Source: Sphingobacterium daejeonense (lineage in GTDB: Bacteria; Bacteroidota; Bacteroidia; Sphingobacteriales; Sphingobacteriaceae). From it: a stretch of DNA of 64,000 nt. The translations under genes were made by a program, and so were the position numbers. Under the pieces are notes generated by a model. That model was not told the DNA's origin. It did no database searches and was given only the letters and a program-made list of their open reading frames with translations. Below, in pieces: positions 1 to 8,692 of this stretch. Position 1 is the stretch's first letter. Every line of letters starts with the position of its first letter. The stretch covers positions 4,526,001 to 4,590,000 of the forward strand of contig NZ_LR590470.1 in the NCBI RefSeq assembly GCF_901472535.1, given 5' to 3'.

Positions 1-534
1 AAAAAAAGCGTCGACGAAGCTGAGAGGCGCTTCTGTAGTCGTTCGGGGCAGCATCAATAGAAAGGCGCCCAACACGATAAGTCCGAGGAAACTCACTACG
101 AACAGGATGGTCGGGTTAAAATAGAAATTATCGAAGAAGAGGCTGTTTTTTGACAGTTCAGTAAGGAATATGATTGCTATTCCGAGATATAGCCATTCAT
201 CTTTTGCGAATGTTTCGAGGAATCCGCCGCTGAGTCGTGCGATGGTAATAAAGAGGAAATAGGCACTGACCATCACGCCGGTATAATGGGACATATTTAT
301 CCTACGGGCGACGAGGATGGAGGAGATGGTCCTGAACAGCTCAAAGATAAAGAGCCCATAATACAGTGCTACTACGATCTTATCACTGATTACTGCCAAT
401 TCTGGATCCGTAATGTAGCCGACGTGGATGACCATGGTAACAGCGCTGATCAAGCTGATGTAGAACACAACTTGATCAACGACCTTCTTCTTATATCGGA
501 AAATATACTTTAGAAAGCTATATATTGAATCCAT
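1..534 (-). CDS. trkH: TrkH-family potassium transporter, N-terminal part (cut by window edge)
   Basis: This reading frame starts at an ATG at 534 and stays open for 178 codons to the window edge, so the C-terminal part is missing. The translation is strongly hydrophobic, with about five membrane segments separated by short charged loops, and ends in PLSFVDAF. That resembles the 'LSFIDALF' stretch leading into the first pore loop of TrkH/KtrB potassium channels. TrkH forms the inner-membrane K+ pore and normally works with a cytosolic TrkA subunit, which would lie beyond the edge if linked. The extra N-terminal membrane segments fit the long Bacteroidota TrkH form. It lies downstream of the AsmA-like gene on the same strand, 95 bases away, with a hairpin between them. 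Confidence 0.8.
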   Translation of the reverse strand, partial: MDSIYSFLKYIFRYKKKVVDQVVFYISLISAVTMVIHVGYITDPELAVISDKIVVALYYGLFIFELFRTISSILVARRINMSHYTGVMVSAYFLFITIARLSGGFLETFAKDEWLYLGIAIIFLTELSKNSLFFDNFYFNPTILFVVSFLGLIVLGAFLLMLPRTTTEAPLSFVDAFF

Positions 535-585
535 CTATTTACAAACATAGGAATATCTAAATAAAAGATTATAATCAAAAGTTCA

Positions 586-609
586 GTGGTCGGTGGAAAC
601 ACCGACCAC
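586..609. repeat. REP-like hairpin, copy A
   Basis: Perfect 10-bp arms GTGGTCGGTG and CACCGACCAC enclose a GAAA loop, followed by GGCAAAG. It lies 20 bases past the stop of the AsmA-like gene. The same hairpin with small changes recurs near 30.2, 30.3 and 43.3 kb. There is no T-tract, so it is not a standard terminator. Confidence 0.8.
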
Positions 610-629
610 GGCAAAGCTTTCACGTGAAA

Positions 630-2441
630 CTAATTCTTTTTTTCTTCTTCTTTTTCTCCTTTATCTTTCTTTTTGAACAGTCCTTTGATGAAATTCCCGG
701 TTTTTTTGATCACTTCTTTCGTTTCTTCCACAACTTCTTTACCGGTCTCTGCCGCGCCCATCAATTTTGCTTCTCTCTCTTTGCTGATACCTGCACATTG
801 CTTAATACCCTCAAGCATACTTTGCCATAAAGTCTTAAAGAATGTATGTTCTGGCACACGCTTATAATTCACCTTCCCGATATGGTATTTCTCATTTGCA
901 TCCGGATTACTGTCATTGATCAGGATATTGTTTACCACAAAAGACAAGACTCCTTTTTTTGTTTTGCTCATCCCAGGATCCACTGCGTTCATCAAGTTGA
1001 GCTTCAAATGGTCATAATCAAACCTGAAATCACCCCAATTCCTATAATCATTGGCTTGGTAATTAAAGGATATCCCTCTGATATTGCCGGATTCAATCTG
1101 TGCATTCAACAGTGGTGTCAATATTTTATTGAATGCCGGTGCTTGCATTCTGCCCAGCGAACCCTTGTAGGTATGATATCCATCCTTGCTGAGCATATCA
1201 AACCCAAACTGTATTTTTAACAGTCCTGCATTCATGATTTTTGCATGCAGATCTGCACGCATAAATTTGTCCTTTGCCAGGACAGTGCTGTCATTGGTAA
1301 CATTTGTTAAGGTACCACGTGCATTATCGAAAGTTATGACTCCCTCTTTATTGAACTTGGCAGAATATTCACCATAGAGCACATCTACATTTTCCACAAA
1401 GACAGTATCAATTCGAATGAGTTGGTTTACTTTCATCAATTGCTGTTGTGGACCTTTTCCAATTTTAGAGCTTGATTTTTTAGGGTATCTCTTGTCATTA
1501 TATAATGAAACCGAACCATTCTTGATCTGAACCTGTTCCGCCACGGTTTGTTGGTTGTCGATAAGCTCTTTAAAATTGAGTTTTTCAAACCGTAGGGTGT
1601 CAAACTTCATGACCGCCATGGTTACATTTTGATTTTTAGCCTTAAAATAAGCAGCTTTGCTTATTTTAGGAGCATATTCAACTTTTGTCAACAGCACATT
1701 CTGATCTTGCGTGTTCAACAACAGTCGGTCAAATTTTGCTTTATAGATCCCATTTGAGATGTCGTACTCAAACTTTGGCACTTCCACCTCCACCATCTTG
1801 GTATAGAAAAGTCGGGTTGTATCATGAATGGATGCTTGGTCAACCAAAACATCATGAACCTTAATTCCAATGCTATCGAGAACAATATCACTGGTTTTTC
1901 CTTCCTCAATCTTGGAGAACTTGAATTTGACATTATCGATATTGATGTCTCTTACATTGATGGAGCTGAATACATCCTTGATATTGTCGTATAATGTTTT
2001 TGTCTGTTTTGGCTGGATGGTATCATTATAGGCATGACGCTCAGACATCATATGGATGTCCGGTGATTCAAATATGATGTCTTTGATATAGAGCTTTCTG
2101 TTTTTTATAACATCCCATATATTAAATCGGCGGATTTTCAATGCAGCCAACTTGATATGATACCTGCTGTTTGGTGCTTCTTTTGCCAACACCATTCTAT
2201 TGTAGACTGCAGAATCGGGAGTCAATTCCGCATTTTTCAGCGTAGCATTCCCCAACGTGATATTCAAGTCTAGGTCATCATATTTCAATGTATACAGCCC
2301 ATTTGTTGATTTACTGACGGTTTCTTTCAGTTTAGTTTCTACAATAGGCTTCCAATTCCGGCTATAGTACCAGCCGACAACAAATACAGCCGCAATCAGT
2401 ACGACAACAATTCCAATAATCCATTTCCAAATAGGTTTCAT
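630..2441 (-). CDS. AsmA-like / DUF748-type envelope protein
   Basis: A 603-residue protein with one N-terminal membrane anchor (about residues 7-24, GIVVVLIAAVFVVGWYY) and a long beta-rich body of short repeated strands, as in the AsmA/DUF748 group of large periplasmic proteins. Relatives include bridge-like proteins thought to move phospholipids between membranes, but this Bacteroidota subgroup has no defined substrate. The last 60 residues are a charged lysine/glutamate helix (KKKDKGEKEEEKKN) that could be a coiled coil. No frame break is seen. It is divergent from susC across 417 bases, so it is probably not functionally tied to the Sus pair. The family call is by general character and N-terminal anchor, not by a sharp motif. 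Confidence 0.65.
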   Translation of the reverse strand: MKPIWKWIIGIVVVLIAAVFVVGWYYSRNWKPIVETKLKETVSKSTNGLYTLKYDDLDLNITLGNATLKNAELTPDSAVYNRMVLAKEAPNSRYHIKLAALKIRRFNIWDVIKNRKLYIKDIIFESPDIHMMSERHAYNDTIQPKQTKTLYDNIKDVFSSINVRDINIDNVKFKFSKIEEGKTSDIVLDSIGIKVHDVLVDQASIHDTTRLFYTKMVEVEVPKFEYDISNGIYKAKFDRLLLNTQDQNVLLTKVEYAPKISKAAYFKAKNQNVTMAVMKFDTLRFEKLNFKELIDNQQTVAEQVQIKNGSVSLYNDKRYPKKSSSKIGKGPQQQLMKVNQLIRIDTVFVENVDVLYGEYSAKFNKEGVITFDNARGTLTNVTNDSTVLAKDKFMRADLHAKIMNAGLLKIQFGFDMLSKDGYHTYKGSLGRMQAPAFNKILTPLLNAQIESGNIRGISFNYQANDYRNWGDFRFDYDHLKLNLMNAVDPGMSKTKKGVLSFVVNNILINDSNPDANEKYHIGKVNYKRVPEHTFFKTLWQSMLEGIKQCAGISKEREAKLMGAAETGKEVVEETKEVIKKTGNFIKGLFKKKDKGEKEEEKKN

Positions 2442-2858
2442 AATTTTATATACAACGATTTACCCCACTATATTATAGGATTAACAATAATTTAGCCAAG
2501 AATGTTTACTCCTGATGAATTAAAACATTTGTAATCAGAATTACAAATTTTAACAAGCGAAATCTGCTTGGGTACCAGCTTTAGATTTGTTTAAAAACAT
2601 TTAATATTCTTTCGCATGATTAATTAATATAAAATATTTACTTAATCTTCTGTTAACAAAGCTTATTTAATTTTAGCCTCTGAAAAACAAAAAAGAAAGG
2701 AGGGCAAAGAAAATCAATCTAGCCACTAAATCAAAACTAACATTAATAAACATTAACTAGCGCACAGATTTCTCTAAGCAGGAATTAATCAAAGAAATAA
2801 TCAACCATCATAATTCAATCCTTAGCATTTAAATTTCAGGATTGATAATTTTTTTTAC
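2442..2858. other. Divergent AT-rich intergenic region
   Basis: 417 bases between the start of the AsmA-like gene (minus) and susC (plus). It is very AT-rich and must hold both promoters, but I see no clean TAnnTTTG element; a weak TAATTTTA lies near 2668. No ORF, tRNA or strong hairpin is visible. No sigma/anti-sigma gene pair accompanies susC. Confidence 0.6.
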
Positions 2859-5800
2859 ATGTCTACTATCCTAAAAAAAGGCTACTCAAGTTTTAACTTC
2901 GTTTTAAGTCTCTGTTTTATATTGCAGTTATTCTGCATCAAGAATTCCATGGGTTCCTCTCACGCTAATAGCGGTTCAGTATACCCCTCGGGCGAATTAT
3001 TTGTTTACAATATTGGCTTACAGCAGACTGGTCGCGTCTCTGGTAATGTTACCAATAGTAATGGTAATGCGATTTCCGGAGCCACGATAAGTGTACCCGC
3101 GTTGGGAATATCCACTTCCTCAAATAGTGCTGGAAGATACAGCCTAGAATTACCTTCAGGGGAACATACCTTGAAAGTAAGTTTTATATCCTTTGCAAGC
3201 CAAGAAAGGAAAGTTACGGTTTCGCCCGGTTCAACTCAAGAAGTGAATATTTCGTTATTGGAGAATAGTGACGACATCGATGAAGTTGTGGTTGTGGGTT
3301 ACGGTACGTCAAAAAAAACTGACGTTACAGGATCGACGAGTACAATTTCTACCAAGCAGTTTGAAAATGCTCCAGCTACAAGAATCGATCAATTACTACA
3401 AGGTCAGGCCTCTGGAGTAGATGTAAAATCGACTAATGGCGCTCCCGGTGCTCCTACAACCATTAGGATCAGGGGTTCCCGATCTATTACCGCAACGAAT
3501 GAACCCATATACGTCATTGACGGAATCGTGGATCCAAGCGGCACTAGTTTAAACTCCATCAACCCAAGTGATATCGAGAGCATCAATATTCTAAAGGATG
3601 CTTCGACTACAGCTATTTATGGTTCAAGGGCTTCCAATGGAGTAATTTTGGTCACGACCAAAAAAGGTGTAGCCGGCAGGGATATCGTTAGATTTTCGAC
3701 AAACCAGGGGTTTTCCCAGTTACCTCGGAAATTGGATTTAATGAATGCTCGTGAATTTGCTGAATTTATCAATGAGGCTTTAGTTTTTGGGAATAAACCA
3801 CCTTTATATTCCAACATAGATTCATTGATTAATAAGATAGGCGATGGAACGGACTGGATTGATGCTGTTACGGAAACAGCTCCATTTTCCAGTTATGATG
3901 CTTCCGCATCTGGTGGTGCAGGAGGAGACCGAGGCTATACCTACTTTATATCTGCAAATCTATTGGACCAAAATGGGATCATCAAAAACACTGGATTCAA
4001 AAGATATCAAGGGAGGATCAATTTAAAGAAGAAATTCGGTTCCCGTATAAATATGGGTGTAAGCACAAATATCAGCAGAGAACAGCATAAGATAAGTAGT
4101 TTAAATTTTGGAACTAACACCGGTTGGTCATCTTCCTTCATTTTCTTACCTCCGACAATGCCTATTTACAAAGAAGATGGCTCCTATGAAACGTATAATC
4201 CGATCTGGTATACAGGTGGCCACATCAACAATCCGGTTGCAGTATTGGACAAGGTGAAAAATGAAAGGGCAATAAATAATATCTTGACCAATGCTTATTT
4301 AGAGTTTGAATTGTTGAAGGATCTGAAATTAAAATCCACCTTAGGTATTAATTTCATCAATCAGCGCGGAAATTATTATAGTCCGACCGACATGCCTCAG
4401 AATGTTTTCAATAACACTTTGTTTGGTTCTGCCAATTCGGATATCTATAACACCCTTGGTTTAATCAACGAGAACACTCTAAATTTCAAGCGCAGCTTTG
4501 GAGAGCATACTCTGGATTTATTGGCGGGTACCAGTTATCAGACTAAGCGTGTGGATCGTTTATATGGAGCCGGCAGTAATTTGACAAATGATATTACGCA
4601 ATATAATAACTTAGGGTTGACGGAGCTACAATTCCGTGGTCTTGCCTCAGGTCTGGATGAGAATACGATCATTTCATTTTTGGGCAGGGCGAATTACAAT
4701 TATGGCGGCCGCTATTATCTTACATTGACGGGCCGTGCCGACGGTGCGTCTAATTTTGCTATTGGCAAAAAGTGGGGCATTTTTCCGTCAGGTGCGGCAA
4801 AGTGGCGGATTTCGGAAGAATCTTTCTTTAAGGAATCAGAAATAAAGGAAATTATTTCAGAGCTTGCAGTAAGGGCAAGTTATGGTATTTCCGGGAATCA
4901 GGGAATAGCCAACTACCAATCTCTGGCTTCCCTGCCTTCCAATCCAAATTCCTATATATTTGGAGGTCAACAGACCCTTGGATATACTCAGGGGAATTTA
5001 GCAAACAAAGATTTAAGCTGGGAGACTACGGCACAATTTGATGCTGGCTTAGACATGCATTTTTTCAATGGACGGATTAACTTGACAGCGGATTACTATG
5101 ACATGAAAAGCCGTGATTTATTGTTGACTGTTCAATTACCCTCACAGACTGGATATACGAGTAGGTTGATCAATCTTGGGAGGTCTCAAACCAAGGGTTT
5201 TGATTTTTCATTATCAGGCGAGGTATTGCATAAGGGAGATTTCAGCTGGCAGGCGAACCTGAATGTATCGACAAATAGTCAACAAGTAACCGACATTGGT
5301 CCGTTGAGCAAGGTTTTTCTGGATGCAGGAATAGGTTATGGAGTGACGACAAGTTATCTTCAGAAGGGATATCCAATCGGGGGAAATTTCGGGTTGGAGT
5401 ATGTTGGGACTTGGAAGAACCAACAGGAGATCGATGCGGAACTTGCAAAACCTATTGAAGAGAGGGAGTTTGTTTCACATAATAGCCATTACCTTCCTGG
5501 CGGGCAGAAGTATCGGGACTATAGTCCAGATGGTCAGATCAACATCAATGATTATCATTATTTGGGGCAGGCCAATCCCAAGGTTTTTGGCGGAATTGGA
5601 AGTTCCTTTAACTATAAAAGGTTGAGCATGGATGTCTTTTTTCAATTTAGCCAAGGTGCCAAAATGTACAATGCTATGGAATTCTTCAACGGTAGTGGAT
5701 CCTCCCTGACCAACCAGTTTCACTATTTTGTGAACCGGTGGTCCCCTGAGAATCCAACATCAGAAATTCCGAAGGTTGAATCAAGGGACAATATAGCTAG

Positions 5801-6062
5801 CACGAGATTATTGCAGGACGCATCCTTTATCAGGCTTAAATCTGCTCAGATCCGATATTCCCTTGGCGGATTGATCCTTCCTCATATTATCAAGGATATG
5901 GATGTTTTTGCAAGCGGCACAAATTTATTTCTATGGACGAAATACCGTGGGTTTGACCCGGAGGTAAACAGTAGTGGTGGCAGTTCGACCATCATCGCTA
6001 ATGACAATGGAAATTATCCCAATGGCCGAGTAATCACATTTGGAGTCAACTTAACACTTTAG
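2859..6062 (+). CDS. susC: SusC/RagA-family TonB-linked outer-membrane transporter
   Basis: 1067 residues. After a hydrophobic signal region (about 12-30) comes a carboxypeptidase-like beta-sandwich (about 55-130, GRVSGNVTNSNGNAISGATI), then the SusC signature DEVVVVGYGTSKKTDVTGS, a TonB plug domain (about 150-270, with IRIRGSRSI and YVIDGI), and a 22-strand barrel ending in an aromatic/Leu terminus (ITFGVNLTL). SusC barrels import large ligands such as glycans or peptides at the outer membrane, powered by TonB, with a SusD lipoprotein lid. The susD gene follows after 15 bases. There is no N-terminal STN domain, so signalling to an anti-sigma factor is unlikely. No polysaccharide-degrading enzyme lies nearby, so the ligand cannot be inferred. 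Confidence 0.96.
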   Translation: MSTILKKGYSSFNFVLSLCFILQLFCIKNSMGSSHANSGSVYPSGELFVYNIGLQQTGRVSGNVTNSNGNAISGATISVPALGISTSSNSAGRYSLELPSGEHTLKVSFISFASQERKVTVSPGSTQEVNISLLENSDDIDEVVVVGYGTSKKTDVTGSTSTISTKQFENAPATRIDQLLQGQASGVDVKSTNGAPGAPTTIRIRGSRSITATNEPIYVIDGIVDPSGTSLNSINPSDIESINILKDASTTAIYGSRASNGVILVTTKKGVAGRDIVRFSTNQGFSQLPRKLDLMNAREFAEFINEALVFGNKPPLYSNIDSLINKIGDGTDWIDAVTETAPFSSYDASASGGAGGDRGYTYFISANLLDQNGIIKNTGFKRYQGRINLKKKFGSRINMGVSTNISREQHKISSLNFGTNTGWSSSFIFLPPTMPIYKEDGSYETYNPIWYTGGHINNPVAVLDKVKNERAINNILTNAYLEFELLKDLKLKSTLGINFINQRGNYYSPTDMPQNVFNNTLFGSANSDIYNTLGLINENTLNFKRSFGEHTLDLLAGTSYQTKRVDRLYGAGSNLTNDITQYNNLGLTELQFRGLASGLDENTIISFLGRANYNYGGRYYLTLTGRADGASNFAIGKKWGIFPSGAAKWRISEESFFKESEIKEIISELAVRASYGISGNQGIANYQSLASLPSNPNSYIFGGQQTLGYTQGNLANKDLSWETTAQFDAGLDMHFFNGRINLTADYYDMKSRDLLLTVQLPSQTGYTSRLINLGRSQTKGFDFSLSGEVLHKGDFSWQANLNVSTNSQQVTDIGPLSKVFLDAGIGYGVTTSYLQKGYPIGGNFGLEYVGTWKNQQEIDAELAKPIEEREFVSHNSHYLPGGQKYRDYSPDGQININDYHYLGQANPKVFGGIGSSFNYKRLSMDVFFQFSQGAKMYNAMEFFNGSGSSLTNQFHYFVNRWSPENPTSEIPKVESRDNIASTRLLQDASFIRLKSAQIRYSLGGLILPHIIKDMDVFASGTNLFLWTKYRGFDPEVNSSGGSSTIIANDNGNYPNGRVITFGVNLTL

Positions 6063-6077
6063 TAAAATCAATTAACT

Positions 6078-7575
6078 ATGAAAACAACATCTAAACTATA
6101 TAAAATCGGAGCATTTTTAGCTCTCTTAGTAGGGAGTGCCTATTTAACTAGCTGTGAAAAATCATTGGATGAGGAGGCAAAGACCTTTATCAATCCTGAC
6201 GATTTCTTCAGCAACGAAACCCAATGTATCCAAGCAGTCAATGGAGTTTATGAAACATTATATGACATCTACAGTTCACCGGATTATTGGCGGATGGTAG
6301 ATTTAGGTACTGATGTTGCGTACTCGAAGGATGTTAATTCGTCGGTTCAGAATTACGAATACGGATCAGGCAATACAGGCACGGGCAATTTATGGTTGAA
6401 TGCCTTTGCGGGCATCAAGAATTCCAATTTGGTGATTAGCAGAGTTTCGAAAGCCCCTATTGATGGTGCGATAAAAGATCGAGTTATCGGGGAGGCCAAG
6501 TTTTTAAGAGCTTTGTATTATTTCAATTTATCGAATACTTTTGGTGCAGTCCCACTATGGACAGATGAAATCGTTATAGAATCAATCTCATCCTTAGAGC
6601 GAAGCAGCTTAGAAGATGTTAGAAAACAGATCGTCAAAGATTTGAGTGAAGCAGAAGGAGTGTTGCCCCTGTCTTATCCGAGCAGCGATGTAGGGCGAGT
6701 AACTAAAGGAGCGGCCCAAACCTTATTGGCCAAAGTTTATCTTTACGCTAAGGATTGGAAAAATGCCAAGGCAACAGCCGAGAAAGTAGTGAATTCGGGC
6801 ACTTATTCACTTATGTCAGATTATTCACAACTATTTGATGTTAACACTGGCTTTAAAAACAATCAAGAGTCTATTTTTGAGGTTCAGTATCTGCGTGAGC
6901 CCACTTCAAACAAGAATACCCGCACCCATTCTATGATTTCCTATTATATTCCACAGAGGGATGCTGGCAAAAGCACCTATGCCGGGGTTGATTTCGGGAA
7001 ATTGGTGGTTGATGGTTGGAGTGTATTTTTTGCCAACAGCCAAATTGGTGACCATGTTTGAGACAGGTGATAAGCGTAAAGACATTGTTTTAGGGTATGG
7101 GTTTAAAGATCAAAAATTCACGGCTTTTCCTAAACCAGGTTATCCATGGTTTGGCAGTAAATTCTGGGATTTGAACGCAAGAGGGCAAGCTTCGGGCAAG
7201 GACCTATATGTCCTTCGTTATGCAGATGTATTACTTATGCTTTCAGAAGCAGAAAATGAATTGGGCAATATCAGTGGAAGTGTTAGATGGATGAACATGA
7301 TAAGGGAAAGAGCAGGACTTCCAGCCTTGGCAACTAGTACAACAAAAGCGGAAATCACCGAAAAGATATTCAGCGAAAGAGCCATTGAGTTTGTTGGCGA
7401 ATTTCAACGGAGGTTTGACCTCAACCGTTGGGGCAAGTTGGTAGAAGCGGCAAAATCAGTGGCTGTCGACAATCCGATTGGAGCTGCGAAGGTCAGACCA
7501 TATCATCAATATTATCCTATTTCTCAAGACGAGATAATTAAAAATCCAAATCTTAAACAGAATGAGGGGTATTAA
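6078..7575 (+). CDS. susD: SusD/RagB-family lipoprotein (reading frame broken once)
   Basis: Surface lipoprotein that forms the lid of the SusC transporter. The N-terminus has a lipobox (AYLTSCEKSL, Cys at about residue 26), followed by the SusD TPR-like region (FLRALYYFNLSNTFGAVPL) and the C-terminal FETGDKRKD, YADVLLMLSEAENELG and ERAIEFVGEFQRRFDLNRWG motifs typical of RagB/SusD. The frame breaks in a T6 run at 7026-7031: with one T fewer the protein reads VFLPTAKLVTMFETGD and continues to the stop at 7575, giving about 498 residues, a normal family length. I therefore regard it as one intact gene with a probable sequencing error. It follows susC by 15 bases in one operon. Confidence 0.93.
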
Positions 7576-7615
7576 TACCAGGTCTACGATCAAGAATATT
7601 TCATAACCCTTAGAT

Positions 7616-7646
7616 TCCCCAGCATGTTTGTTGGGGACTTTTTTTT
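7616..7646. terminator. Intrinsic terminator after susD
   Basis: Arms TCCCCA and TGGGGA enclose a 10-base loop, followed by an eight-T run. It separates the convergent susD and rsgA genes. Confidence 0.85.
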
Positions 7647-7652
7647 GAATTA

Positions 7653-8574
7653 TTAATTCCTATTATTCTCATTATTGTAGATGCTGAGGTAGCTATCATA
7701 TCTAGACGGTTCTATTTCTCCTTTTTCGAGTGCTTCGAGGACTGCGCAGCCGGGTTCATTGATATGCCTGCAATTATGGAATTTGCATTGGTTGAGGAGC
7801 ATTCTCATTTCGGGGAAGAAGTGTGAGAGCTCTTGGGGTTCTATATCTACGATTCCGAGTTCTCGGATTCCGGGCGTATCGATGAGTTTCCCTCCAAATG
7901 GAAGGTCTATCATTTCGGCAAAAGTGGTGGTATGCTTTCCTTTATCGGACCAATCGGATATATTGCCGGTCTTGAGCTCCAATCCCGGGGTCAAGGCATT
8001 GATCAATGTTGATTTTCCTACTCCGGAGTGGCCTGACACCAAGGTGATTTTATCTTTTAACACCTGTTTGAGATCTTCGATATTCTGTTTTTCTAGGGCG
8101 GATACGGTATAGCATGGATAGCCTAGGGACTCATATATATCGACATATTCGGCCAATATTTCCAGACCTTCATCTGAGAAGAGGTCTAATTTATTGAATA
8201 CTATTCCGGCGGGGATGGAGTATGCTTCCGCAGTTACGAGGAATCGGTCGATAAAGCCTGTTGAAGTTGGTGGGGATGCCAATGTAACGACCAATAACGC
8301 AAGATCTAGATTAGCGCCGATGATTTGAGTTTGTTTTGAAAGATTTACAGAGCGGCGTATGATATAGTTTTTGCGGGGTTCCAGCTTGGTGATTACAGCA
8401 CTCTGCTGTCCTAGTTCCACTTCAAACTCGACCCAGTCGCCCACAGCGATTGGATTTGTAGTTTTTGATACCGTGGGTTCTGAACTTACCTTTGATCCTA
8501 CATTCATACCTATTCCCCTTTTCATCCAAAACCTGGTACCAGCTACCTGTTGATTTAGTTACTATTCCGCGCAT
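7653..8574 (-). CDS. rsgA: Ribosome small-subunit GTPase RsgA (frame broken once)
   Basis: Circularly permuted GTPase acting in late 30S maturation. The order of motifs is diagnostic: G4 (FNKLD), then G1 P-loop (SGHSGVGKSTL), then G3 (DTPG), followed by a C-terminal zinc site (CKFHNCRHINEPGC). An in-frame start at position 8263 downstream or the MKRG start near 8525 would lose the OB-fold N-terminus; the true start is the ATG at 8574 (MRGIVTKSTGSWYQV), read in another frame. A T5 run at 8462-8466 (A5 on the coding strand) holds one base too many: removing it gives FRTHGIKTTNPIAVGDWV, as expected for RsgA. The corrected length is about 306 residues. Convergent with susD. Confidence 0.94.
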
Positions 8575-8660
8575 ATCTGTTTTCCATATTTTTTAAAAAT
8601 ACAAGCTCCTGACACAAAAATGGAAAAAAATAATTAATCTTTAGGTCTATTTGATTTTGT

Positions 8661-8668
8661 TAACTTTG
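8661..8668 (+). promoter_or_regulatory. Putative -7 element for polA
   Basis: TAACTTTG fits the Bacteroidota TAnnTTTG consensus and lies 24 bases before the polA start. No good -33 TTTG is seen at the usual 19-20 base spacing. Confidence 0.5.
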
Positions 8669-8692
8669 TTATACAGCTAAAAAACTGAGAAT

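Noticed and set aside
624-830. ORFs antisense to the AsmA-like gene, with Phe-rich translation
   Set aside because: They are complementary to the lysine/glutamate-rich end of the real gene and have no promoter or family match.
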